Source: Hyphomonas sp.
Lineage (GTDB): Bacteria; Pseudomonadota; Alphaproteobacteria; Caulobacterales; Hyphomonadaceae
Reading direction: 5' to 3'
Length of the DNA stretch: 64,000 bases
Assembly: GCF_018402285.1 (NCBI RefSeq)
Contig: NZ_JAGYJH010000005.1
Span: 1 to 64,000, forward strand
Below, piece after piece: positions 27,220-35,835 of the stretch. The notes beneath the pieces are model-generated. The model saw only the letters and a program-made list of their open reading frames with translations. It was not told where the DNA came from and searched no databases. The translations under genes and the position numbers were made by a program. Each line of letters begins with the position of its first letter. Positions within the stretch are counted from its first letter, which is position 1.

Positions 27220-27849
27220 CTAATCATACTTCAGAAATTCGGATAGCTCAGCCTTCAGGCCGCTGCCGGCCGCACCGTCACCGATCTCTTCCAGTGCGAG
27301 GCGGGCAAAGCCGGCGGCTTCTTTATTGTTGCCTGCCGCTTTCCTCATCTGCGCCAAGGTCAAGGCAATTAGAATCCCCGTGTTGCCGAAACCATAAAAG
27401 TGATAACCGCGCGCGGCGAATGCTTCGGGTGTCAGTGTATTGATAGGAGAGCCTGGTTCCGCGATTGAATCGAGCTGGGCCTTTCCGATAAGCTCATAGA
27501 CCGCGCACGCTTGGCGAACTGCTTTGTCGAGGCTGGCCTGGCTGAGTTCGTAATCCCACCATTGATCGCCTTCCTGTGCGGCGAGCCGTCTGCGAAACAT
27601 GCAGTTCATTTCTTTCATGTGCTTGGGGTCTGGCGCGTCTCCCGAGCGCAACGGAACCGACATCGGCTGTACGCCCATGTTGATCGCGAATTTTCCTCCG
27701 TACCGGCTGCCTTGTGCTTCGACGATCTGGCATTGCCCACCCAGAACTCGCCAATATCGTTGACCTGAGCCTGAAAACCCGTCGCGGCGAAGTGTCGGGG
27801 CAAACTCGGTTCGCATGGCCGTCGCCAAAGAGGGCTTGTCGTCGCTCAT
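27220..27849 (-). CDS. DUF4304 domain protein
   Basis: 209 aa. N-terminal FAPTLRRDGFSGSGQRYWRV, then FAINMGVQPMSVP fits DUF4304, which is typically a cytoplasmic stand-alone domain of unknown function. The C-terminal half (TLTPEAFAARGYHFYGFGNT, ALTLAQMRKAAGN, ARLALEEIG) is helical and resembles a short TPR-like tail. No signal peptide. Monocistronic between a repeat copy and the AbgT gene. Upstream 27850-28014 holds no feature. Confidence 0.65.
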   Translation of the reverse strand: MSDDKPSLATAMRTEFAPTLRRDGFSGSGQRYWRVLGGQCQIVEAQGSRYGGKFAINMGVQPMSVPLRSGDAPDPKHMKEMNCMFRRRLAAQEGDQWWDYELSQASLDKAVRQACAVYELIGKAQLDSIAEPGSPINTLTPEAFAARGYHFYGFGNTGILIALTLAQMRKAAGNNKEAAGFARLALEEIGDGAAGSGLKAELSEFLKYD

Positions 27850-28014
27850 GAACCTATCAAAGCTGCCATTGGTTATAAGCGCAATACGCCCAAGGTCGGT
27901 ATTCGCTGAAGAACTGCCTTATGACGAGAACGGACTCCGTTCGTTTTCGGACTGATCAGAAGGGCCTCGTCAAGCGAGCCTTGCCGGACGATCCCGGCTT
28001 CGGCCTTTCCCCGC

Positions 28015-29604
28015 CTAAACCCCGTAATAGGTCGGCGATCCTGGCCCTACGGGCAGTCCGAAGACGAACGTCCAGAGGAAGAAAAAGCCAGACCAGAACA
28101 AGAGGAAGAAGATCGAGTAAGGCAGCATCATCGCGATCAGCGTACCGACACCGAGTTTCTTGTCATACCGGGTCGCCCATGCGAGGATCAGGCCGAAATA
28201 GCTCATCATCGGGGTGATGATGTTGGTCGAAGAGTCTCCAATCCGGTAGGCCGCCTGGATGACTTCCGGGGAATAGCCGATGAGCATCAGCATCGGCACG
28301 AAGATCGGCGCGGTCACCGCCCATTGCGCCGAGGCCGAGCCCAGCGACAGGTTGATCACCGCGCACATCAGAATGAACAGGAAGAAGACCAGCGGTCCGG
28401 TCATCCCGGTATCTTTCAGGAACTGCGCGCCTCCGACGGCGGTGATCGCTCCGAGATTGGTCCAGTTGAAGAAGGCCACGAACTGCGCCGCAAAGAAGAC
28501 GAGCAGGATATAGAGCCCGAGCGAGGCAAGTGCCGCCGCCATCGCGTCGATGACGTCCGTATCCGTCTTCATGACGCCCACCGCCCGGCCATAGGCATAG
28601 CCCGAGACGACGAAGAAAATCAGGATCCAAACGACAAACCCGCCGAAGAACGGCGAGTCGATGCGGTCACCATTCTCGGGATTGCGCAGAACGCCCCATT
28701 CAGGAACAAGCGTGAGCGCCATCAGGGCGAACACGCCGAGAATGGCGACCCCTGCCCAAATCAGGCCCTTCTTCTCTTCGTTCCTGAGCGGTTCCATCAT
28801 CCGCTCGTCCAGAATGGTCGGGTCTGCGCGCGAAGCGTCATAGGGCCCGAGTTTGGGCTCGACGATGAAGATCGAGACCAGTGAACCGATCGCGGTGATC
28901 AAGAACGTCGACGCCGCCATGAAATACCAGTTCGCAGTGGCAAGCACGACGTAGTCGGGATCGATCAGGCGCGCCGCTTCCTGGGTGATGCCGGCCAGCA
29001 GCGGGTCGATCGTGCCGATCAGGAGGTTTGCGCTATAACCGCCGGACACACCCGCAAAGGCCGCCGCCATGCCCGCCAGCGGATGCCGCCCCAGCGCGTA
29101 GTAAATAGCGCCTGCGAGCGGGATCAGCACAACATAGCCGACCTCGGAGGCCGTGTTGGACACGATCCCTGCAAACACGATCGCAACGGTCACCATATGG
29201 CGCGGCGCCGACAGGACCATCGAGCGGACGGCTGCCGAAAGCAGGCCCGATTTCTCGGCAACCCCGACGCCGATCATCGCCACGAGGACGACGCCCAGGG
29301 GCGCGAAGCTCGTGAAGTTCGTAACGAGGTTCGTGAAGATCCGTCGGATTCCATCGCCATTGAGCAGGCTGACCGCTCGGATCATCCCGTCCTCGGCCAC
29401 ACCCCGCGCACCAACCGGGCGCGGGTCTTCCACCGCCAGCCCCATCCATCCGAACAGCCCCGAAAGCAGCACAATGCCAAACGCCAGAATCGCAAACAGC
29501 GTGACCGGATGGGGCAGGAGGTTTCCCAGCCATTCGACCCCGTCGAGGAAGCGCGTAAAGGTGTTTCGGCGCGGTGGCGCCTCGCTCGGTGTGGGGGTCT
29601 GCAT
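28015..29604 (-). CDS. AbgT-family transporter
   Basis: 529 aa, about eleven TM segments. Family blocks: LDGVEWLGNLLPHPVTLFAI at the N-terminus, SFAPLGVVLVAMIGVGVAEK, SNTASEVGYVVLIPLAGAIY, GYSANLLIGTIDPLLAGITQ, and near the C-terminus SASAQWAVTAPIFVPMLML, RIGDSSTNIITPMMSYFGLI. AbgT proteins import p-aminobenzoyl-glutamate or, as in MtrF/YdaH, export sulfonamide-type drugs. The sequence does not settle which. It is monocistronic; no abgA/abgB peptidase gene lies next to it, which slightly favours the efflux or a catabolite-import reading. Confidence 0.9.
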   Translation of the reverse strand: MQTPTPSEAPPRRNTFTRFLDGVEWLGNLLPHPVTLFAILAFGIVLLSGLFGWMGLAVEDPRPVGARGVAEDGMIRAVSLLNGDGIRRIFTNLVTNFTSFAPLGVVLVAMIGVGVAEKSGLLSAAVRSMVLSAPRHMVTVAIVFAGIVSNTASEVGYVVLIPLAGAIYYALGRHPLAGMAAAFAGVSGGYSANLLIGTIDPLLAGITQEAARLIDPDYVVLATANWYFMAASTFLITAIGSLVSIFIVEPKLGPYDASRADPTILDERMMEPLRNEEKKGLIWAGVAILGVFALMALTLVPEWGVLRNPENGDRIDSPFFGGFVVWILIFFVVSGYAYGRAVGVMKTDTDVIDAMAAALASLGLYILLVFFAAQFVAFFNWTNLGAITAVGGAQFLKDTGMTGPLVFFLFILMCAVINLSLGSASAQWAVTAPIFVPMLMLIGYSPEVIQAAYRIGDSSTNIITPMMSYFGLILAWATRYDKKLGVGTLIAMMLPYSIFFLLFWSGFFFLWTFVFGLPVGPGSPTYYGV

Positions 29605-30095
29605 GAGGGGGCATCCTTCCGGAAGTTTCAGCTTGGTGCGGCCTAAGGGTCTGACTCGAAAGTCCGAAACGATCTAGCTTTGCCTCGCGACGCGTCGTGA
29701 TGGCCAGCTTATGGAAGCGGTGAGCGTCGAGACTTCTGCAAATGCGATAATCGTTTCCCAATCTTTTGCCAACCAGCGGCGCCTCCCGCTCCGGGCGAGG
29801 GTGGGTTCGACAAACCAGCGCCTGGCGGGAAGGGATCATCTGTGGACGGCCCCGGCTTTGCAAGCAGAAGGTCGGCGCGAGGGACGATCTGAGGATGCGG
29901 TCATGTGTCCTGCCTGTGAGCGGGCGTCAGGGCGTAACCAGGCGCCACCAGCCAAATCAATGGGTCAACATTCCGATCGGCGTTGCCCCCCGCCAATTTG
30001 CACCCGAGTGACCGAAAGCGGCCAGCTCCAGGAGAGTTGCCGCCTGGCATACCGATGACCGGACCGGGATGACACTGCCGGCCGCGGCCAATGAG
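29605..30095. other. Intergenic region left of IS3 element
   Basis: About 490 bp without a convincing gene. The last 60 bp contain dispersed repeat copy E; the IS3-family element begins at 30096. Confidence 0.45.
30038..30081 (-). repeat. Dispersed intergenic repeat, copy E
   Basis: GCCGCCTGGCATACCGATGA, CCGGACCGGGATGACACTGC, CGG in reverse orientation. Ends 14 bp before the IS3 element. Confidence 0.55.
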
Positions 30096-30134
30096 TGAAC
30101 CGCGCCGGTAACCCCGGAGGCTGTTTGGTTGGAG

Positions 30135-31040
30135 TCATGCAGCGATAGCGTTTTCCTTCAGCGCTGCAAAGTAGTTGGCCTCGGCTTCTGCCGGAGGGAT
30201 ATTTCCGATCGGCTCGAGCAGGCGGCGGTGATTGAACCAGTCGACCCATTCGAGCGTAGCGTATTCGACTGCGTCCATGGATTTCCACGGGCCTTTCCGC
30301 CAGATGACTTCGGCCTTGTAGAGTCCATTGATGGTTTCGGCGAGCGCATTGTCATAGCTGTCACCGACACTGCCGACCGATGGCTCGAGGCCCGCTTCTG
30401 CCAGACGCTCTGTATACCGTATGCTGACATACTGGCTGCCGCGATCAGAGTGATGAACAAGACCGCTTCCAATGCCGGGCCGCCGGTCATGAAGGGCCTG
30501 CTCAAGGGCATCGAGCACAAAGCTCGCATGCGCCGTCCGGCTGACCCGCCAGCCGACAATCCGGCGGGCAAACACATCGATGACGAAAGCGACGTAGACA
30601 AAGCCCGCCCAGGTCGAGACGTAGGTGAAATCGCTGACCCAGAGCCTGTTCGGTGCTGGAGCCTTGAAGTTGCGGTTCACATGGTCGAGCGGGCACGGCG
30701 CGGCCTTGTCGCTGTAGGTCGTGCGGTGCGGCTTGCCGCGGATAATGCCCTTCAGCCCCATGGCCTTCATCAGGCGCCTGACGGTGCAACGTGCCACGTC
30801 AAAGCCTTCCCGCTTCATCTGGTGCCAGACCTTGTTGGCGCCATAGACGGTGAAGTTCTCGTTGAAGACCCGAAGGATCTCCGGCTTCAGGGCCTCATCC
30901 CGGCGAACGCGCGGCGGCTTGCGTTCTGGGCGCCGCCGCCGCGCCTCCGCCTCATGATAGGTCGACGGGGCAATCGGCAGAACTCTGCAAATCGGCTCGA
31001 TCCCGTAGGCCTCTTTATGATCGTCAATGAATGCGATCAT
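30135..31040 (-). CDS. IS3-family transposase OrfB (DDE integrase)
   Basis: 301 aa. HTH-like N-terminal part ([20 protein letters not shown]), HTH_21 region ([20 protein letters not shown]) and an rve-type catalytic core: WVSDFTYV (D1), HHSDRGSQY (D2), [15 protein letters not shown] (E). All catalytic residues are kept. The start overlaps the OrfA stop by ATGA rather than the usual -1 slippery arrangement, so it could be produced by re-initiation as well as by frameshifting to an OrfAB fusion. Confidence 0.9.
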   Translation of the reverse strand: MIAFIDDHKEAYGIEPICRVLPIAPSTYHEAEARRRRPERKPPRVRRDEALKPEILRVFNENFTVYGANKVWHQMKREGFDVARCTVRRLMKAMGLKGIIRGKPHRTTYSDKAAPCPLDHVNRNFKAPAPNRLWVSDFTYVSTWAGFVYVAFVIDVFARRIVGWRVSRTAHASFVLDALEQALHDRRPGIGSGLVHHSDRGSQYVSIRYTERLAEAGLEPSVGSVGDSYDNALAETINGLYKAEVIWRKGPWKSMDAVEYATLEWVDWFNHRRLLEPIGNIPPAEAEANYFAALKENAIAA

Positions 31041-31369
31041 GTCTTCGGTCGGCGGTCGAGCTCCGCCTGTGCGAAATAAGCTGATGCCTTCCGGAGGATC
31101 TCGTTCGCCTGGCGAAGCTCCCGGTTCTCGCGCTCAAGTGCCTTGATCCGTTCGCGCTCTTCAGTGCTTGGCCCGGACCGCTTGCCGGCGTCCCGCTCGG
31201 CCTGCGCGACCCAGCCGTGCAGCGTCTGCGGCACGCACCCGATCTTGCCGGCAATCGAGACGATCGCCGCCCACTGCGACGGGTACTCCCCGCCGTGTTC
31301 CATCACCATCCGAACGGCTCGCTCACGCACCTCTGGCGAGTAAGGAGGTCTCTGCTTCTTGTCTGTCAT
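31037..31369 (-). CDS. IS3-family transposase OrfA
   Basis: 110 aa. Helix-turn-helix ([20 protein letters not shown], then [20 protein letters not shown]) followed by a leucine-zipper coiled coil ([34 protein letters not shown]). Pattern of the IS51/IS3 subgroup. It binds the terminal repeats and cooperates with OrfB. Promoter expected in the right end, reading leftwards. Confidence 0.9.
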   Translation of the reverse strand: MTDKKQRPPYSPEVRERAVRMVMEHGGEYPSQWAAIVSIAGKIGCVPQTLHGWVAQAERDAGKRSGPSTEERERIKALERENRELRQANEILRKASAYFAQAELDRRPKT

Positions 31370-31427
31370 AGGTCCACTCTCTCAAAGAAAATGGCCTCCG
31401 GCAAACCCGGCGCGGTTCACGACAGTC

Positions 31428-32672
31428 ATGACAAATGCTTGCGCACCTTTAAATAACGTGCTGCCGGTCGAGCGTCGCTCGATACCGGCACCTATAGAGA
31501 TCGACGCGCGCGTCAAAGCTGAACTGTTTGATATGCACGTTGCTATTGACCGCAAGGTCTCATGGCTCAGTGCACTTCCTGCCCTGTTTGTCGGCATCTG
31601 GGCATTGCAGTCAGGCCGCCCGATCCTGGCCGCAATCAGCGCAGGCCTGCTCTGCCTTGCCATAGTCCTGAACTTGCTTGTTCTTCCGCATCTGCAGGCT
31701 GAAACAAACAAGCATGCGCGGCGCAAGTGGGACGGCCTGATGCTTTCGGATTTCCTCAACGGTGTCTTCTGGGGCGGCGCCATGCTCCCTGTCGCGCCAG
31801 ATATCGGAACCAGCGTCGAGGCGAGCTTCGTCTGCATGTTCATCATCGTCACCATGTCCCTGACGGCCGTGACGAACCGCGCAGACCAGCGTGCCCTATG
31901 TGTCACGCTCGCCGGATTCACGATCGCCCTCGTTCCACAGACGGTCTATTATTTCAATGTGCTTGGTCCGATACCGCTGATAGCAACGCTGCTTCTTGTC
32001 CCATCTCTGATACTGATCGGACGTGCGCTGCACAAGCAGATCCGAAATATGGTTCGCACCCGGATTGTAAACGAGCATCTTTCGGGCGAGCTGGCCAAAG
32101 CTCTTCGTAAGGCGCAATACCTGTCAGAGCGGGACAGCCTGACTGGTCTGCTCAATCGCCGCGCCTTCGAGGTCAGGGCGCTTGAACACCAGGGCGTCGG
32201 TGTGCATGCCTTGATCCTCATAGATCTCGACCATTTCAAACAGATCAACGACACGTTTGGTCATTCAGTCGGCGATGAAGTCTTGAAGAACACTGCAGAA
32301 CTGATTGAGCAGCGCCTGCGATTGAACGGGCGGGGACACGAGACGGCCAGCGCGGCGGCGCGGTGGGGCGGCGAGGAGTTCATTCTATTCCTGCCCGAAT
32401 GCCCGGAAGCAGATGCAGTCAGGATTGCTGAAGACATCCGGCGCGACTTGCAGAACAGCAAGTTGCAGGGCTGTCCGAAAACGCTTTCAGTCACTGGATC
32501 TGTAGGGATATCCTGGTGGGCCCATGGGCATACGCTTGCGCAGGCCATCAACCATGCCGATGAGGCCATGTACAGCGCAAAGGTCGCCGGGAGAAATCAG
32601 GTGTTCGTTCACCGCGAAACAGCCTCCCGGCCTGTTATGGAAGCGGTCCGGCGTGCAGGCTCCCAACGGTAG
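31428..32672 (+). CDS. Membrane diguanylate cyclase (GGDEF)
   Basis: 414 aa from the ATG at 31428. A longer frame starting inside the IS is rejected. N-terminal MASE2-like membrane part of about five or six TM (VSWLSALPALFVGIWALQSG, ILAAISAGLLCLAIVLNLLV, ASFVCMFIIVTMSL, IPLIATLLLVPSLILIG). GGDEF domain from about 240: RDSLTGLLNRRAFE, IDLDHFKQINDTFGHSVGDE, ARWGGEEFILF (active GGEEF), VTGSVGIS. No RxxD inhibitory site is evident. Should synthesise c-di-GMP from two GTP. The native promoter and ribosome-binding site have been replaced by the IS right end 8 bp upstream, so expression is doubtful unless initiation occurs at a later Met (MHVAIDRK, 31536). Confidence 0.85.
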   Translation: MTNACAPLNNVLPVERRSIPAPIEIDARVKAELFDMHVAIDRKVSWLSALPALFVGIWALQSGRPILAAISAGLLCLAIVLNLLVLPHLQAETNKHARRKWDGLMLSDFLNGVFWGGAMLPVAPDIGTSVEASFVCMFIIVTMSLTAVTNRADQRALCVTLAGFTIALVPQTVYYFNVLGPIPLIATLLLVPSLILIGRALHKQIRNMVRTRIVNEHLSGELAKALRKAQYLSERDSLTGLLNRRAFEVRALEHQGVGVHALILIDLDHFKQINDTFGHSVGDEVLKNTAELIEQRLRLNGRGHETASAAARWGGEEFILFLPECPEADAVRIAEDIRRDLQNSKLQGCPKTLSVTGSVGISWWAHGHTLAQAINHADEAMYSAKVAGRNQVFVHRETASRPVMEAVRRAGSQR

Positions 32673-33062
32673 GGTCAGCAGAGCCGGTGCTCCGGATCGT
32701 ATCAGGACTCCTCTGAACCCCGATGGTTCCCGTCTGGAGTCAAAGCCGGGCCCCCAGGAAGAAGCCTGAAAACGTCAAAGCGTTCATCCCTCCTTAAGCC
32801 CCCGATGGCCCCCTTCGGCGATGAATTGCCAGGCTTTCAGCCATCTTAGCGGCAGCGATGGGCGCAGGAGAAGACATAAGGAACCAGCCTTCGTTTGGTC
32901 ATAGCTGGTCCTAAGTGGACATTGCGCGGTCGCCGGCAGAGCGACATCGCTTGGTTAACCAGTTCAGACTTTTGCTTTCGACCCTCGCTGATGTTTGGCC
33001 AACGATACTTTATCTCTGCCTGGACGAAAGGATCTTGAAGCACCCATAAAGGGAATGAGGCC
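32673..33062. other. Intergenic region, nothing recognised
   Basis: About 390 bp downstream of the cyclase. No gene, repeat or RNA identified. Its right end joins an IS630 fragment. Confidence 0.4.
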
Positions 33063-33293
33063 TGGCTGAAGCGTCATCCAAACGGACACGTCCACTTCAC
33101 GCCGAGCCGCGCCTCATGGCTCAATCTGGTCGAGAACTGCTTCTCCGTCCTGCAGGGAAAATTCCTTGCAGGCGCATCCTTCACATCCGTCGCGCAACTG
33201 AAAGATCACATCGACGCATTTATCGATTCTTGCAATGAGGGCGCCGCTGCGTTCATCAGTACAAGGACCAAGGTCCGCCATCTGAAAGTTTAA
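33063..33293 (+). pseudogene. IS630-family transposase C-terminal fragment
   Basis: Frame WLKRHPNGHVHFTPSRASWL, NLVENCFSVLQGKFLAGASF, TSVAQLKDHIDAFIDSCNE, ending VRHLKV* at 33293. This is the DDE_3 C-terminus of IS630-type transposases: the third catalytic acidic residue lies in WLNLVENCF (the E of 'WLNxVE'). Everything upstream, including the first two Asp, is missing. A separate N-terminal IS630 fragment lies at 35098 on the same strand with the curli cluster between; whether both come from one element is untested. Confidence 0.75.
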
Positions 33294-33344
33294 GAACCGA
33301 CATATCAGTCAATTGTGATTCCGGGTACTAGCCCGCTCCGGTGC

Positions 33345-33857
33345 CTATTGCCGCTGGGCCATCGGCCGCGTCCGCGTGCGCACATCAGCTCGCGGATTTG
33401 GCGCCGCATAGGCCTTCAGATCCTGCCGTGTCGTATCGGCTGAGCACAGCTGAACCGGTACCACTTCAGAGCCCCAGCGGTTTTGCAGCAAGCCATCGCT
33501 TTGGTTTTTGCCCACCTGCTGGACGGATCCGTTGAGATTGCGTCCCGCCTGGATGAGGCACGCCGTGTTTCCCGATCCCTCCTGCGTGATCACGCCGGTA
33601 TTGCCCTGGCCGAACTGCAGGATACCGGCGGTGTTTCCGCTGCCCGTCTGCAGAACGCCGGCGCCGTTGCCGCGGCCTTGCTGCGCGATGGAGACCCGGT
33701 TGGGGACAGCCGCCGGCCCTGCCACGCTCTGCTCGCGCAGCCGCTCGTCCGGGATCTGCCTCGGGTATCCGCGCCCCTGATCGGCGTGTGCGGCTAGCGG
33801 CATCGTAAAGACCGCGAGCGCCAGGCTGGCGAGCATCATCTTGCGGGAACGGATCAT
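33345..33857 (-). CDS. Curlin-repeat protein, CsgB-like (minor curli subunit)
   Basis: 170 aa. Signal peptide KMMLASLALAVFTMPLAAHA (cleavage after AHA). Three or four curlin repeats: SIAQQGRGNGAGVLQTGSGN, TAGILQFGQGNTGVITQEGS, GNTACLIQAGRNLNGSVQQV, with the Q-x-G-x-x-N spacing of CsgA/CsgB. A non-repeat, Arg/Pro-rich C-terminus (APNPRADVRTRTRPMAQRQ) with two Cys distinguishes it from the other subunit and is reminiscent of nucleators that attach to the cell. Third gene of the cluster, 9 bp after the CsgH-like gene, so co-translated. Secreted via the curli pore CsgG, which is not in this window. Confidence 0.75.
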   Translation of the reverse strand: MIRSRKMMLASLALAVFTMPLAAHADQGRGYPRQIPDERLREQSVAGPAAVPNRVSIAQQGRGNGAGVLQTGSGNTAGILQFGQGNTGVITQEGSGNTACLIQAGRNLNGSVQQVGKNQSDGLLQNRWGSEVVPVQLCSADTTRQDLKAYAAPNPRADVRTRTRPMAQRQ

Positions 33858-33866
33858 CTTGGTCTC

Positions 33867-34274
33867 CTAGGAAAGCTGTTCAGCCGAGCAAAGTTCGCTG
33901 CCCGCATCGCGCAGGGTCAGCAAGGCGCGGTAGCGCCCGCCGGAGAATTCCGCCGAGCCGACGGTGGTGCTCTTGCCGTCCGTCAGGTCGATCTCGCCGC
34001 CTTGCGTCACGTCAGTCCCGCCGCCCGGGCGCTGCGACGTCACACTGAATTCGTAGGATCCGTATACTGCGGAGTACGCCCGCACGACGGCTTCAAGCCG
34101 CATGCCGTTGGCCGTCTTCGTTTCGCGGATCCAGCAGACAGCAGACGCAGCCGGTGCGGCCTCCGGGCGCGCTTCGTCCGGCGGCAACAGGGCGTAGGTC
34201 GGGGCAGGGACCGGCGCGGCGCAGGCCGTGACCACCGCGAGCGCAGCTGCAATCAATGGGATTTTCATCCGCAT
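33867..34274 (-). CDS. CsgH-like curli assembly protein
   Basis: 135 aa. Signal peptide with lipobox-like VVTACAAP, so probably a lipoprotein. Mature domain CWIRETKTANGMRLEAVVRA, YGSYEFSVTSQRPGGGTDVT, QGGEIDL, ALLTLRDAGSELCSAEQ is an Ig-like beta-sandwich of the alphaproteobacterial CsgH type. CsgH inhibits premature amyloid formation of CsgA in the periplasm. Two Cys (CWIRE, ELCSA) could form the domain disulfide. Placed between the two curlin genes, which supports the assignment. Confidence 0.75.
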   Translation of the reverse strand: MRMKIPLIAAALAVVTACAAPVPAPTYALLPPDEARPEAAPAASAVCWIRETKTANGMRLEAVVRAYSAVYGSYEFSVTSQRPGGGTDVTQGGEIDLTDGKSTTVGSAEFSGGRYRALLTLRDAGSELCSAEQLS

Positions 34275-34293
34275 GTCTCCTTGGGCGGGCGTT

Positions 34294-34319
34294 GCGGGGA
34301 GGCGCAGCGGCCTCCCCGC
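34294..34319 (-). terminator. Intercistronic hairpin between csgA-like and csgH-like genes
   Basis: GCGGGGAGG, 8-nt loop, CCTCCCCGC: a perfect 9-bp GC stem 8 bp after the stop of the major curlin gene. No U tract follows, so it probably acts as a partial terminator or 3' exonuclease block that leaves more message for the major subunit than for the downstream genes. Confidence 0.65.
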
Positions 34320-34327
34320 GCGAGGCG

Positions 34328-34834
34328 TCAGTTGTAGCCGCTCTGTACGACCACGGAGATGTTGCCTTCGCCGCGCTGGCGCACCGTCACATCCTGGCCA
34401 TTGCCGACCTGGATGATGCCGGACGTGTTGTTGTAGCCGTCCTGGTCGGCCACGGCCCTGTTGTTGGTGCCGATCTGGGCGATGCCGGATACGTTGCCAT
34501 AACCGGTCTGCAGCGTGTCGGCGCGAAGGTTCAGGCCGTCCTGCCCGGTCACGGCGAAGTTGTTCTCGCCGATCTGGGCGGTGCCGACGCTGTTGCGCGT
34601 GCCGTACTGGTCCATACGGAGGAAGTTGTTGTAGCCGGACTGGACGCCGCGCGCATAGTGGCCGCGGCCGCCCTGCACAATGACGGTGCCGTTGCGGTCG
34701 CCTTGCTGGGCGGCGGCGGCGCCGTTGCCATAGCCTGACTGGTCAACGCGCACCCGGTTGCGGGGGTCTGCATGCGCGGCGCCAAGGCTGAAGACCATCA
34801 GGGCCGCAGTGGCAGTGGTGAGAAGACGTTTCAT
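34328..34834 (-). CDS. csgA: Curlin-repeat protein, CsgA-like (major curli subunit)
   Basis: 168 aa from the ATG at 34834, with AGGAG upstream; a 25-codon longer frame is rejected. Signal peptide MKRLLTTATAALMVFSLGAA + HA. The mature chain consists of about seven curlin repeats of 20-22 residues: VDQSGYGNGAAAAQQGDRNG, VQSGYNNFLRMDQYGTRN, TAQIGENNFAVTGQDGLN, LQTGYGNVSGIAQIGTNN, ADQDGYNNTSGIIQVGNG. They form the beta-helix amyloid core. Gly, Asn, Gln rich; no Cys. First gene of the cluster. Upstream 34835-35097 is non-coding and should contain the promoter; no CsgD-type gene is in view. Confidence 0.8.
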   Translation of the reverse strand: MKRLLTTATAALMVFSLGAAHADPRNRVRVDQSGYGNGAAAAQQGDRNGTVIVQGGRGHYARGVQSGYNNFLRMDQYGTRNSVGTAQIGENNFAVTGQDGLNLRADTLQTGYGNVSGIAQIGTNNRAVADQDGYNNTSGIIQVGNGQDVTVRQRGEGNISVVVQSGYN

Positions 34835-35097
34835 GTTTCTGACTCCTGGTTTCATCTCGAGCCCGGTTGAAGTGTCGCTCGATTCCGCACAGGAATGACG
34901 GCCCCGCACTGAACGCGCTTTGAACGGCCGGTTCAGCTTCGTTCATGTTAGCGGCCCGCAAAGGCCAGAAGCATCCCTCCGTAGACGAACAGAAAACATG
35001 TGCGCGCTGGCCCCCGCGCCGGGTCGCCCTTTCGCGCCCCGGCTTCGCGCGCCAGTACCGGATATTCAAGGAACGTGATTCGCGATTCAAGAATCAC

Positions 35098-35340
35098 ATG
35101 ATTTTAGAAGCCCGAGAAGTTCGGCTTCGGCGGGGCGACCGCCAGAAGCTTGCGGCCCGCTGCCGATTGCCGCTGACTGTTCAGCGGGATTTGAAACGAG
35201 CGCGGTTTGTTCTGCTGGCGGCGCAGGGTCGCAGCGCGCGCTCGATTGCTCAGGAAGTGGGCGTGCAGCCGCGCATTGTGAGCCTGTGGCGCGCGCGCTG
35301 GGCCGACCATGGCCTTCAGGGCCTTGATGCTGTGACCCTC
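35098..35340 (+). pseudogene. IS630-family transposase N-terminal fragment
   Basis: The frame reads RDLKRARFVLLAAQGRSARS, IAQEVGVQPRIVSLWRARWA, DHGLQGL, the helix-turn-helix of an IS630-type transposase ('ARIVLLAAEGRSN..IA..LGV....V..WR.RF...GL.GL'). It breaks off around 35340, before the normal 'DEPRPG' segment, at the junction with an IS3-family relic. Confidence 0.65.
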
Positions 35341-35399
35341 GACCTTTATCCGGTCTGATCCAGAACCGGCGCGTTGATGTTGCTCAAGCGAGCGCTTGA

Positions 35400-35835
35400 T
35401 GCAACGGGTTTGTCGGCGCGGTGCGTAGGGCACCGGCGACCGGTCAGCCCCGATCACGTGGCACGCCCGACGTTCACGCATCTCGCAGGTCTCCACGAGG
35501 ATCGTGACGGCTTCTCGGATTACGGCGAGCGTTACCACTTTCGCGACATGAGGTCCTTCAAAGCCGTGTTGTCGAGCATCGCTTCGGCCAGAAGAGGCTT
35601 CAGCCTGGCGCTCTCTTCCTCAAGCACCTTCAGGCGCTTGGCATCGGAGAGGTCCATGCCGCCGAACTTTGCCTTCCAGCCGTAGAACGTGGCCGATGAC
35701 ATCCCGTTCTCGCGGAAATCGCGATGCGAATTCTGATCGCTCAAACTCCTGCAGAGATCGGCGCACGGTCATGCCCGCCTTGTTCTGCCTCAGGATCTCG
35801 ATGATCTTCTCTTCCGAATAGCGTGATCGTTTCAT
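35400..35835 (-). pseudogene. IS3-family OrfA/OrfB remnant
   Basis: OrfA is split over two frames: KRSRYSEEKIIEILRQNKAG then, after a shift near 35740, SSATFYGWKAKFGGMDLSDA, KRLKVLEEESARLKPLLAEA, MLDNTALKDLMSRK. OrfB survives only as its start, REAVTILVETCEMRERRACH, VIGADRSPVPY, before homology ends near 35400. This is a different IS3 subgroup from the intact element at 30-31 kb. Left junction abuts the IS630 fragment, so one element inserted into the other or a deletion joined them. Confidence 0.75.

Larger units (their letters stand above)
30096..31419 (-). mobile_element. Complete IS3-family insertion sequence
   Basis: About 1324 bp. Ends are imperfect inverted repeats starting TG...CA: left TGAACCGCGCCGGTAACCCC then GGAGGC; right, complement TGAACCGCGCCGGGTTTGCC then GGAGGCC. 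Both orfA and orfB are intact with a full DDE triad, so the element may be active. I see no direct target duplication (GAG left, CGA right), suggesting either rearrangement or a boundary error of a few bases. It ends 8 bp before the ATG of a diguanylate cyclase gene. Confidence 0.8.

Noticed and set aside
30129..31079. 316-aa plus-strand frame
   Set aside because: Antisense shadow of the IS3 OrfB.
30090..31425. Target-site duplication of the IS3 element
   Set aside because: The bases flanking both ends do not match (GAG against CGA), so none is claimed.
31359..31427. Upstream start of the cyclase inside the IS3 element
   Set aside because: The first 23 codons would be IS terminal sequence; not native to the gene.
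35098..35340. Stand-alone HTH regulator gene next to curli
   Set aside because: Sequence fits the N-terminus of an IS630 transposase and is truncated at a junction with another IS relic.
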